DNA from: Morganella morganii_D
Lineage (GTDB): Bacteria > Pseudomonadota > Gammaproteobacteria > Enterobacterales > Enterobacteriaceae
Assembly: GCA_044772875.1 (NCBI GenBank)
Contig: CP173058.1
Coordinates: forward strand, 3,162,001-3,226,000
DNA length: 64,000 bases
Reading direction: 5' to 3'
A program made the translations under genes and the position numbers. Positions within the stretch are counted from its first letter, which is position 1. Each line of letters opens with the position of its first letter. Below, piece after piece: positions 16,763 to 24,819 of the stretch. A model generated the notes under the pieces. That model was not told where the DNA came from, ran no database searches, and saw nothing but the letters and a program-made list of their open reading frames with translations.

Positions 16763-18046
16763 ATGGCGGACATGACCTCAACCGAGAATTCCGCGAAAGC
16801 GCTGGGCAAAATACCATTTACAATGTATGACGCCGGCTGGGTAGTGCTTTGTATTGGTATGGCGATTGGTGCCGGGACCGTTGTAATGCCGATTCAGATC
16901 GGTCTGAAAGGTATTTGGGTATTTATTTTAGCTTTCATGATTGCGTATCCGGCAACGTATATGTTGCAGAAGTTGTACATGAATACGTTATCTGAAAGTG
17001 AAGAATGTGAAGACTACACAAACATAATCACACAGTATCTGGGCAGTAACTGGGGTGTGGCACTGGGGGTTATTTACTTCCTGATGCTTATCCACGGTAT
17101 CTTTATTTACTCTCTCTCTGTTATTTTCGACAGTGCCTCTTATCTCCATACTTTCGGCGTCACAGAAGGCGTACTTTCAAGCTCACTGATCTATCGTGTG
17201 GTAGTCTTTGCCGCGCTGATTTTCATTGCCTCCAAGGGCGAGAAACTGCTGTTCAAAATCTCCGGTCCGATGGTTATCGTGAAAGTGGGTATCATTGTAT
17301 CGCTGGGTCTGGTGATGATCCCTCACTGGGATTTCAATAACATCACGGCATTCCCGCCGATTGCTGACTTTACCCGTGACGTGCTGCTGACTGTACCGTT
17401 TGCCTTCTTCTCTGCGGTTTTTGTTCAGATCCTGAACCCGATGAACATCGCGTACCGCAAACTGGAATCAGACAAACGTGTGGCCACCTACCGTGCTATC
17501 CGCGCTCACCGCGTGGCGTATATCACCCTGGTGACTATCATTCTGTTCTTCTCATTCTCCTTTACGTTCTCTATCAGTCATGAGCAGGCCGTATCCGCGT
17601 TTGAACAGAATATCTCTGCACTGGCAATTGCTGCTCAGGTTATTCCGGGCGCAGTGGTGAGTGTGATGACAACTGTTCTGAATATTTTTGCGGTTCTGAC
17701 AGCATTCTTCGGTATCTATCTGGGCTTCCAGGAATCAGTGAAAGGCCTTGCGGTTAACATCCTTTCCCGTTTCATGGATAAAGAAAAAATCAACCACACT
17801 GTATTAAACATCTGTATCTCTGTCTTCATCGTTGCATTACTGACAGCATGGGTGTCTACAGGGTTCTCCGTGGTTGTCTTCTTCCAGATCGGCAGCCCGT
17901 TATACGCTATCGTCTCCTGCTTAATTCCTGTTTACCTGGTGTTCCGTGTCGCGAAACTGAAAAAATTCAAAGACTGGAAAGCCTGGTGTGTTATGGGCTT
18001 CGGTATCCTGCTGCTCATCGCACCGTTCTTCAAATACCTTGAGTGA
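16763..18046 (+). CDS. HAAAP-family amino acid permease, probably for methionine
   Basis: The 427-residue product has about 11 hydrophobic segments and resembles the hydroxy/aromatic amino acid permease family (SdaC, TdcC, YhaO, YhjV), for example in GWVVLCIGMAIGAGTVVMP near the N-terminus and SKGEKLLFKISGP in the middle. These are inner-membrane proton symporters. Methionine or a related amino acid is the likely substrate because the gene follows methionine gamma-lyase in the same direction. GGGGG precedes the ATG. The two hairpins in between suggest lower expression than the lyase. The family is firm; the substrate is inferred. Confidence 0.85.
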   Translation: MADMTSTENSAKALGKIPFTMYDAGWVVLCIGMAIGAGTVVMPIQIGLKGIWVFILAFMIAYPATYMLQKLYMNTLSESEECEDYTNIITQYLGSNWGVALGVIYFLMLIHGIFIYSLSVIFDSASYLHTFGVTEGVLSSSLIYRVVVFAALIFIASKGEKLLFKISGPMVIVKVGIIVSLGLVMIPHWDFNNITAFPPIADFTRDVLLTVPFAFFSAVFVQILNPMNIAYRKLESDKRVATYRAIRAHRVAYITLVTIILFFSFSFTFSISHEQAVSAFEQNISALAIAAQVIPGAVVSVMTTVLNIFAVLTAFFGIYLGFQESVKGLAVNILSRFMDKEKINHTVLNICISVFIVALLTAWVSTGFSVVVFFQIGSPLYAIVSCLIPVYLVFRVAKLKKFKDWKAWCVMGFGILLLIAPFFKYLE

Positions 18047-18223
18047 CGGGTAAAATTAAACAGGCTATTCGTCAGTGTCCGCACTGACTGAAATAATGTA
18101 AAACCCCGGAACCGGTCACAGCACCGGTTCCGGAAAGTTAAAAAACTCAGCACCGCAGTCTGAATAAAAAAACCTCTGTCCTTCTAACCATATTATTAAG
18201 TTCCTTGATTGGTTAGCATATTG

Positions 18224-18250
18224 CGGGAGATATTATCTCCCGTTTTTTTT
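18224..18250 (+). terminator. terminator after the permease gene
   Basis: CGGGAGA/TCTCCCG stem with a TATTA loop, followed by eight T residues. It lies 180 bases after the permease stop; nothing coding is seen between 18047 and 18394. Confidence 0.88.
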
Positions 18251-18394
18251 CGTCTGAAATCTGTTCCTGAACAGCTATATCATGCGTATCACCATTTTAT
18301 TTTGCCGGTGTACCGGACACGGCAAACCCGTACAGTAATCCGTCAATCAGCTGTACTGGTCTGTCTTTTTATTTAAAAACAGAAATTGTGGTAA

Positions 18395-18727
18395 TTAAAA
18401 ATCGCGCGGAGAAATAATACTGTCCGCAATAAGGCTCATCCGGATTTCCTGAATATCTCCTTCTTCATTTTCATAAAGAATTTCATCCAGTCCGGTTCCG
18501 GTCATATTCATTTCCTCAAAGAAACGACCCGGTGTGAGTTTGAAAGCCAGACTGACACGCAACAGCGTATCCACATCAATACGGTTGACTCCCCGCTCAT
18601 AACGTGAGAGCTGCTGCTGGCTAATCCCTATTTTGTATGCCAGTTGCTTTGTGGTTAAGCCTGCATTGGTCCGGTATTGTCTGATAACCTGTCCGATAGC
18701 TTCGGATATCGCATATTTCTTCATCAT
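18395..18727 (-). CDS. XRE-family HTH regulator, MrpJ-like (second copy)
   Basis: The 110-residue protein has an XRE helix-turn-helix with ISQQQLSRYERGVNRIDVD, nearly the same as the protein at 8457-8768 and as MrpJ-type regulators. The C-terminal ~40 residues are acidic and differ from the first copy. The ATG pair at 18722-18727 has no strong ribosome-binding site. There is no fimbrial or flagellar gene nearby. The two copies flank the proP-phr-methionine lyase segment. Function beyond DNA binding is not shown by the sequence. Confidence 0.78.
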   Translation of the reverse strand: MMKKYAISEAIGQVIRQYRTNAGLTTKQLAYKIGISQQQLSRYERGVNRIDVDTLLRVSLAFKLTPGRFFEEMNMTGTGLDEILYENEEGDIQEIRMSLIADSIISPRDF

Positions 18728-19222
18728 TAATCAATAACCCTATAAAGACCATCACTAAAATTCCTTATTTAGCTCACTGATCATAGAAAAAACACTTAAA
18801 ACTATAAGTAGTTTATCGTAGATAGGGGCGTTTTTGAAAAACCAAAGGATATGCTGTTTGTGAGTACATGAGGGGGTAAATGAGACGGAATGTTTCGATA
18901 TATTTCGCCTTTAAAATCATAGTGTAACGGGATAATATTGCAAAATATAAATCGAATGAAAGTGCAATGAATTAGTATAATAAGTTTTATACACCAAATA
19001 ATTAGGAAAAAAACATGTTTTCACTTCATTCGAATGTAAATTCCGAGTTTTTACAGGATGTGAAAAAGTGTGTTCGATCCCATACATCAGATTTTAGCAT
19101 AATAGATCGATAACTCATCTTAATATGAGCAACAAACAGCACTTAATAAATTAAATTAATGTAAATATTTTACATGAAAAATTAACTTACTTCGGATTTT
19201 GTCAAAAGTACAGAAACCGGCA
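18728..19222. other. AT-rich intergenic region with an imperfect inverted repeat
   Basis: No gene is seen. CGAATGAAAGTG near 18954 and its near-inverse CACTTCATTCG near 19022 form an imperfect inverted repeat about 57 bases apart, upstream of the MrpJ-like gene. They could be regulator sites. The rest is low-complexity AT-rich DNA. Confidence 0.4.
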
Positions 19223-19258
19223 CAAAAAAGCCGGTGGCTGTCATACCTGCCACCGGCT
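19223..19258 (-). terminator. terminator of the atoDAEB operon
   Basis: AGCCGGTGGC/GCCACCGGCT stem with a 10-base loop. Read on the minus strand it is followed by six T residues, just beyond the atoB stop codon. Confidence 0.88.
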
Positions 19259-19284
19259 GAATACACAGACAGGATTGCACCGGA

Positions 19285-20466
19285 TTACAGACGTTCAATC
19301 ACCATCGCAATCCCCTGCCCGCCGCCGATACACAGCGTCGCCAGTCCGGTGGTTTTGTTCTGTGCCTGTAACGCATGCAGCAGCGTCACCAAAATACGGG
19401 CGCCGCTCGCACCAATCGGGTGACCAAGCGCAATCGCCCCGCCGTTAACGTTTACTTTTTCAGGATCAAAACCCAGGTCACGGCCGACTGCGAGGAACTG
19501 GGAGGCAAATGCCTCGTTGGCTTCGATAAGATCGATATCCTTCAGTGACAGCCCCGTTTTTTCCAGCACTTTCCGCGTAGCCGGAACCGGCCCCAGCCCC
19601 ATCATTGAAGGTGAAACACCGCCGGAGGCATAACCCCGGATGCGGGCAAGCGGCATCAATCCCAGCGATTTTGCACGGGTTTCTGTCATCAGCATCAGAG
19701 CTGCGGCGCCGTCATTGATACCGGACGCATTACCGGCAGTGACCGTACCGGCTTTATCAAAGGCCGGACGCAGTTTTGCCAGCCCTTCTGCGGTTGAACC
19801 GGCTTTCGGGAATTCATCGGTATCCACCACAATCTCACCTTTACGGCTTTTCACCGCCACCGGCACGATTTCAGCCTTAAATGCCCCGCGCTCAATGGCA
19901 CTGACGGCTTTCTGCTGTGATGACAGTGCCAGTGCATCCTGCTCTTCGCGGGTCAGGTTATAGGCTCCGGCAATGTTCTCCGCCGTGATCCCCATGTGAT
20001 AGTTATTTTCGGCACACAGCAGCCCGTCGCGCAGAATCACATCATGCACCACGCCGTCACCCAGCCGGTAACCCCGGCGGGCTCTGCTGTCCAGCAGATA
20101 CGGCGCCAGGCTCATATTTTCTGTGCCGCCCGCAATAATAATGTCTGCGTCACCGCTGCTGATCGCCTGTGCACCCAGCGCAACACTCTTCAGGCCTGAA
20201 CCACACACTTTATTGACGGTGAAGGCACAGGCGCTTTCAGGTATACCGCTGCGCAGCAGGATCTGACGCGCGGGGTTCTGCCCCAGCCCTGCCTGCAACA
20301 CGTTCCCCATAATGACTTCATCCACCAGACCCGGCTCCAGCTGCGTTTTTTTCAGTAACGCGCTGACCACGGCTGAACCGAGATCCACTGCACTGACATC
20401 CGCCAGAGCACCGTTAAAATTACCAATCGCTGTGCGCAGAGCACTGACAATAACGATATTTTCCAT
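19285..20466 (-). CDS. atoB: acetyl-CoA acetyltransferase (thiolase II)
   Basis: AtoB cleaves acetoacetyl-CoA with CoA into two acetyl-CoA, the last step of acetoacetate and short-chain fatty acid breakdown. The 393-residue product has the thiolase active-site cysteine in NKVCGSGLKS (near residue 88), the GHPIGASGARI histidine motif and CIGGGQG near the C-terminus. AAGGA precedes the ATG. It is the last gene of the atoDAEB operon, 27 bases after atoE, and ends in a strong terminator. Confidence 0.95.
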   Translation of the reverse strand: MENIVIVSALRTAIGNFNGALADVSAVDLGSAVVSALLKKTQLEPGLVDEVIMGNVLQAGLGQNPARQILLRSGIPESACAFTVNKVCGSGLKSVALGAQAISSGDADIIIAGGTENMSLAPYLLDSRARRGYRLGDGVVHDVILRDGLLCAENNYHMGITAENIAGAYNLTREEQDALALSSQQKAVSAIERGAFKAEIVPVAVKSRKGEIVVDTDEFPKAGSTAEGLAKLRPAFDKAGTVTAGNASGINDGAAALMLMTETRAKSLGLMPLARIRGYASGGVSPSMMGLGPVPATRKVLEKTGLSLKDIDLIEANEAFASQFLAVGRDLGFDPEKVNVNGGAIALGHPIGASGARILVTLLHALQAQNKTTGLATLCIGGGQGIAMVIERL

Positions 20467-20493
20467 TGCGAAATCCTTACTGTTTATTATCTG

Positions 20494-21816
20494 TCAGAAG
20501 AAAACGAGGCCGAGAATGAAAATCGGTGCCGAGAGCAGCAGGGCAGTGATGCAGTACCCCATAATGTCCCTGACCCCCAGCCCGGCAATCGCCAGTGCCG
20601 GCAGAGCCCAGAACGGCTGCGCCATGTTCATCCATTGCTCACCGTAGGCAATCGCCATCACAGATTTACCGAGATCAGCCCCCAGTGCCTGGGCCGCCGG
20701 GATCACAAACGGCCCCTGAATCACCCAGTGACCGCCGCCTGACGGCACGGCAAAGTTGATCAGCGCAGAGCTGAAGAAGGTCATGAGCGGGAAGGTTTCT
20801 TTGTTGGCGACGTTGATGAAAAATTCAGTGATAAGCCCGCCCAGTCCGGAGCCTTCCATCATGAGCTGGATACCGGCATAGAACGGGAACTGCACGAGGA
20901 TCCCGGCAGTACTGCGGGCGGCGGCACTGACGGCTCGCATATACGCCATCGGGGTTTTATGCAGCAGCAGGCCGGTCAGCAGGAAAATCATATTCACGGT
21001 GTTAATGGTGATATTGAAACCGTTTTTGATGAAATACATGCCGAGGAACGTAAAGCCCAGAATCCCGATAATCCACGCAATAAGACGGCTCTCTTCCATC
21101 CGGAGGGAAACCGGCGCATCTTCCGGTAATTTTTTCTGAAAATCCGGCTCTTCTTCGAGCAGTGCCGGGTCGATCATCATAATGTCGTCTTTGCGCGGCA
21201 TCATCATGCGGGTGACAAACGGCATCACCAGAATCAGTGTCAGGGTGATAAACAGGTTATAACCGGTAAACATGGTCTGGCTGACAGGAATAAGCCCGGC
21301 GATATGCTCGACAGGATTACCCGGTGTGGCGGCCAGCAGCGGCATAGAGCCTGAAAAACCGCCGCCCCAGGTCATAAACCCGATATAAGCACAGGCGATC
21401 AGCAGCGGATAGTCAGAGCCCGGCACGCGGCGGGCTACTTCGCGGGCAAACATTGCCCCGACCACCAGCCCGAAGCCCCAGTTAATAACACAGGCGACCG
21501 AGCCGAAAAAGGTCACCAGCATGACCCCCTGAACAGGGGTCTTTGCCAGTGAGGCGGTCAGCCTCAGAATACGCTTAACCGGCGGTGAGCTGGCCAGCGC
21601 GTGACCGGTCACGATGATCAGCGCCATCTGCATCCCGAACGCCAGCAGGTTCCAGAATCCGTTCCCCCATAAATTCACCAGATCCATCGGTGTGCTTGGT
21701 GTGAGTGCCAGTGCGATGACAAACGTCAGCATGGTCAGCAGCATTGCAAAGATCAACGGATCCGGCAGATAGCGGCTCACCACACGGGTCATGACTCGTG
21801 AGATGCGTCCTATCAT
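20494..21816 (-). CDS. atoE: short-chain fatty acid transporter AtoE
   Basis: The 440-residue protein has about ten hydrophobic segments and belongs to the AtoE/SCFA permease family, with the conserved VPSGGGHWVIQGPF region near the C-terminal third. It is expected to import butyrate and related acids across the inner membrane. Its ATG overlaps the atoA stop by four bases, indicating translational coupling. The atoD-atoA-atoE-atoB gene order is the same as in E. coli. Confidence 0.93.
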   Translation of the reverse strand: MIGRISRVMTRVVSRYLPDPLIFAMLLTMLTFVIALALTPSTPMDLVNLWGNGFWNLLAFGMQMALIIVTGHALASSPPVKRILRLTASLAKTPVQGVMLVTFFGSVACVINWGFGLVVGAMFAREVARRVPGSDYPLLIACAYIGFMTWGGGFSGSMPLLAATPGNPVEHIAGLIPVSQTMFTGYNLFITLTLILVMPFVTRMMMPRKDDIMMIDPALLEEEPDFQKKLPEDAPVSLRMEESRLIAWIIGILGFTFLGMYFIKNGFNITINTVNMIFLLTGLLLHKTPMAYMRAVSAAARSTAGILVQFPFYAGIQLMMEGSGLGGLITEFFINVANKETFPLMTFFSSALINFAVPSGGGHWVIQGPFVIPAAQALGADLGKSVMAIAYGEQWMNMAQPFWALPALAIAGLGVRDIMGYCITALLLSAPIFILGLVFF

Positions 21817-22478
21817 ACGGCTTCCCCCGCAGTCACTAACGGCATTTCACAGATATCCGGTGAAACAATAAAATGCGCGGCGGTTTTTTCGCGGATAGTG
21901 TCGATATCCGTGCCCGGCGCGTATTCACACAGCACCATCTGATCATTTTCAAAACGGAATAACGCCAGTTCGGTTACCAGCACATCCACCGCTTTCACTG
22001 CGGTCAGCGGCATAGTGCACGCCGGCAGGATTTTGGCGGAACCGTCTTTTGCACAGTGTTCCATTGCAATGATTACTTTGCGTGCACCGGTCACGAGATC
22101 CATCGCACCGCCCATACCCGGCACCATTTTGCCCGGCACCACCCAGTTAGCGAGGTTGGCCTGCTCATCCACCTGTAAGCCGCCAAGTACGCTGGCATCC
22201 ACATGACCGCCGCGGATCAGGGCGAAGGAGAAAGCACTGTCAAACATCGATGCCCCCGGCAGAATACCGCACGGCTGACCGCCGGCATTGACCAGATTCT
22301 TATCCGGCGTGGTCACCGGCCCGAGGCCGAGAAAGCCGTTTTCTGACTGTAATGTGATATGCACACCTTCCGGCAGATAGTTCGCCACCTGTGTCGGCAG
22401 CCCGATCCCGAGGTTCACCACATCACCGTCATTCAGTTCCAGTGCCACACGGCGGGCGATTAATTCTTTTGCATTCAT
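21813..22478 (-). CDS. atoA: acetate CoA-transferase subunit beta
   Basis: With AtoD this subunit transfers CoA from acetyl-CoA to acetoacetate or short-chain acids. The 221-residue product carries the CoA-transferase active-site glutamate region (QSENGFLGLGP) and GGQPCGILPGASMFD. The start at 22478 (MNAKELIARR) matches the E. coli AtoA N-terminus and has an AAGGAAA site, whereas the in-frame ATG at 22499 lies inside the atoD end. The gap to atoD is ten bases. Confidence 0.94.
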   Translation of the reverse strand: MNAKELIARRVALELNDGDVVNLGIGLPTQVANYLPEGVHITLQSENGFLGLGPVTTPDKNLVNAGGQPCGILPGASMFDSAFSFALIRGGHVDASVLGGLQVDEQANLANWVVPGKMVPGMGGAMDLVTGARKVIIAMEHCAKDGSAKILPACTMPLTAVKAVDVLVTELALFRFENDQMVLCEYAPGTDIDTIREKTAAHFIVSPDICEMPLVTAGEAV

Positions 22479-22488
22479 GATGTTTTCC

Positions 22489-23139
22489 TTATTCTGCAAT
22501 CAGCCAGTCAATTATTGCCCCTGGTGTGGCAACACAATCCGGGTCGATATCACCCACAGCGACCATCTCATCCGGCTCTGCAATGGTAATATCCGCCGCC
22601 AGCGCCATCAGCGGATTAAAGTTACGGGCACTGAGGTCATAAGTGAGGTTACCGAGCGGATCGGCTTTCTGCGCCTGAATCAGCGCCAGGTCGGCGCGCA
22701 GGGGAAGTTCGATGAGGTAATCGCGGCCATCGAGGGTTATTTTCTGTTTGCCTTCTTCCACGACCGTACCGACACCAGTCGGTGTGAGGAACCCGCCCAG
22801 TCCGGCACCGCCGCAGCGGATTTGCTCTGCCAGTGTGCCCTGCGGGATCAGCTGAACCTCCATTTCACCGGCGATCATGCGACGCCCGGTTTCCGGATTT
22901 GTCCCGATATGGGAAGCAATCACTTTTTTCACCCGGCCGTTCACAATCAGCGGGCCCAGGCCGGTATCCACAAATGCAGTATCATTGGCGATAATGGTTA
23001 ATTCTTTTACGCCGGATTCTAATAATTCAGTCATTAAACGCGGCGGCGTACCGACACCCATAAATCCGCCAACCATAATTGTCATGCCGTCACGAAAAAA
23101 TTCACCGGCTTTTTTCACCGTTATTTGTTTATTCTTCAT
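22489..23139 (-). CDS. atoD: acetate CoA-transferase subunit alpha
   Basis: This 216-residue protein is the partner of AtoA in acetoacetate:acetyl-CoA transfer. The glycine-rich GGFMGVGTPPRL near the N-terminus and GGAGLGGFLTPTGVGT in the middle are typical of CoA-transferase family I alpha subunits. It is first in the operon. A sigma-54 promoter ends about 40 bases upstream, consistent with activation by AtoC. Confidence 0.94.
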   Translation of the reverse strand: MKNKQITVKKAGEFFRDGMTIMVGGFMGVGTPPRLMTELLESGVKELTIIANDTAFVDTGLGPLIVNGRVKKVIASHIGTNPETGRRMIAGEMEVQLIPQGTLAEQIRCGGAGLGGFLTPTGVGTVVEEGKQKITLDGRDYLIELPLRADLALIQAQKADPLGNLTYDLSARNFNPLMALAADITIAEPDEMVAVGDIDPDCVATPGAIIDWLIAE

Positions 23140-23180
23140 AGCACTTCCCTTTTATAAAAAAATATAGACGAAAGGGTAAT

Positions 23181-23196
23181 AGCAAGGGCTATGCCA
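23181..23196 (-). promoter_or_regulatory. sigma-54 promoter of atoDAEB
   Basis: Read on the minus strand, TGGCATAGCCCTTGCT fits the -24/-12 consensus (TGGCAY-N5-TTGCW). The start site would be near 23170, about 30 bases before the atoD ATG. This agrees with known AtoC/sigma-54 control of the E. coli operon. Confidence 0.82.
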
Positions 23197-23332
23197 ATAA
23201 TAAATCTCATTTTATGTTAAAATAAAAACACCACAACAAACTGATATTAATCATTTTTATAATTTACAAAATAAAACAATTAACATATAAAAAATAAAAT
23301 TATAATTAATGACCGTGAAATAAAATGCACAG

Positions 23333-23350
23333 TGTGAAAAATTATTCACA
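23333..23350. promoter_or_regulatory. palindrome upstream of atoD, candidate AtoC site
   Basis: TGTGAA-N6-TTCACA is a perfect 18-bp dyad about 140 bases upstream of the sigma-54 promoter, the right distance for an activator site. Its arms also resemble CRP half-sites, but the spacing is wrong for CRP. AtoC binding is inferred from position only. Confidence 0.4.
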
Positions 23351-23352
23351 GC

Positions 23353-23390
23353 AAAAAAACACGGTGAAATTATTTTCACCGTGTTTTTTT
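23353..23390. terminator. terminator of atoSC, bidirectional
   Basis: ACACGGTGAAA/TTTCACCGTGT stem is flanked by A and T runs on both sides, so it can act in either direction. In the minus direction it follows atoC and insulates atoDAEB from atoSC transcripts. Confidence 0.85.
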
Positions 23391-23433
23391 AAATCATTTT
23401 TAATTATCTATAGAAAATTATTACTAATACCGA

Positions 23434-24819
23434 TTATTCAATATCATATTCCTGCAATTTATACATTAATGCCCGGCGGCTGATCCCCAGCGCGGATGCA
23501 GTATGGGTTTTGTTGTTCTGAAACTCCGCCAGTGCAGAAATAATCAGTTCTTTTTCATAGGCCTTAATATTATCTTTCAGGTTCAGCCCGGGTTCCTGCG
23601 CAACCGGAATCAGCGCTACCGGCTGGCTGCGGACCTGTGCCAGTAACTGCTCCGGCAGATCTTCCGGGAAAATGACATAACCGGTGCTCATAATCACCGC
23701 CCGTTCAATCACGTTGGAAATTTCCCGCACATTTCCCGGCCACTGGTAGTTCATCAGCAATGCCAGGGTTTCCGGTGCCAGCTCCACAATATCGCGGTTA
23801 TTTTCCTGACTGAATTTCTGCAGAAAATGGGAAGCCAGCAGGCCCACATCCTCCGGCCGCTCACGAAGCGGCGGTAAATTCAGGTGAATAACATTCAGGC
23901 GGTAAAACAGATCCTGACGGAAGTGGCCTTCCCGCACCCGTTCATTCATATCGCGGTTAGTCGCAGCAATAATACGGATATCCACACGGATGGTTTTACT
24001 GCCGCCGACCCGTTCAAACTCTTTTTCCTGCACTACCCGCAGCAGTTTAACCTGCAAATCCGCCGGCATCTCGCCGACCTCATCAAGCAGCAATGTGCCG
24101 CCGCTGGCGCGTTCAAACAATCCCTGACGCTGCACCTGCGCCCCGGTGAACGCCCCTTTTTCATGGCCGAACAGTTCACTTTCCAGCAGCGAGCCGGGCA
24201 GCGCCCCGCAGTTCACTTTAATAAAGGGGCCGTTAGCTCTCCCGCTGTTGTAATGAATGGCCCGCGCCACCACTTCCTTTCCGGTACCGCTTTCCCCTGT
24301 GATCAGCACCGTTGCCTGGCTGCGCGAGACTTTGGCGATATCACGGCAGATTTCCATCATTTTCGGGTTACGGGTCAGCACACGTCCCCATTGGTAGCTG
24401 TCGCTCAGTTCCCGGTGCAACAGATTGATTTCCTGTTTCATCTCCTGCAACTGTAATGCGCGGGAGATAAGCAGCTTCAGTTCCGTCAGGTCGAAGGGTT
24501 TTATCACATAATCAAATGCCCCCAGACGCAGCGCATCTACCGCCGTTTCCACAGCAGCATAGGCGGTCATCAGGATCACCGGCACTTCCGGGTTCAGTTC
24601 GCGCATCCGTTTGAGAGCCTCAATGCCGTCCAGTTTCGGCATGCGGATATCCATCAGCACCACATCCGGTTTATCCTGCACAAAACTTATCAGCGCGGCT
24701 TCGCCATCCTCCGCTACCCGGGTTTCATGGCCATCAATGGAAAATGCGGTCTGTAACATCCGGCTGAGATTCTTTTCATCATCCGCGATAAGAAGCCGGT
24801 ACGATTTATGTGTAATCAT
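23434..24819 (-). CDS. atoC: response regulator AtoC (NtrC family)
   Basis: The 461-residue protein has a receiver domain with the phospho-acceptor aspartate in VVLMDIRMPK (near residue 56), a sigma-54 AAA+ domain with Walker A GESGTGKE and an intact GAFTGA loop, and a Fis-type HTH at the C-terminus (HTASALGISRRALMYKL). It activates atoDAEB in response to acetoacetate sensed by AtoS. Its start overlaps the end of atoS by 14 bases. Confidence 0.95.
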   Translation of the reverse strand: MITHKSYRLLIADDEKNLSRMLQTAFSIDGHETRVAEDGEAALISFVQDKPDVVLMDIRMPKLDGIEALKRMRELNPEVPVILMTAYAAVETAVDALRLGAFDYVIKPFDLTELKLLISRALQLQEMKQEINLLHRELSDSYQWGRVLTRNPKMMEICRDIAKVSRSQATVLITGESGTGKEVVARAIHYNSGRANGPFIKVNCGALPGSLLESELFGHEKGAFTGAQVQRQGLFERASGGTLLLDEVGEMPADLQVKLLRVVQEKEFERVGGSKTIRVDIRIIAATNRDMNERVREGHFRQDLFYRLNVIHLNLPPLRERPEDVGLLASHFLQKFSQENNRDIVELAPETLALLMNYQWPGNVREISNVIERAVIMSTGYVIFPEDLPEQLLAQVRSQPVALIPVAQEPGLNLKDNIKAYEKELIISALAEFQNNKTHTASALGISRRALMYKLQEYDIE

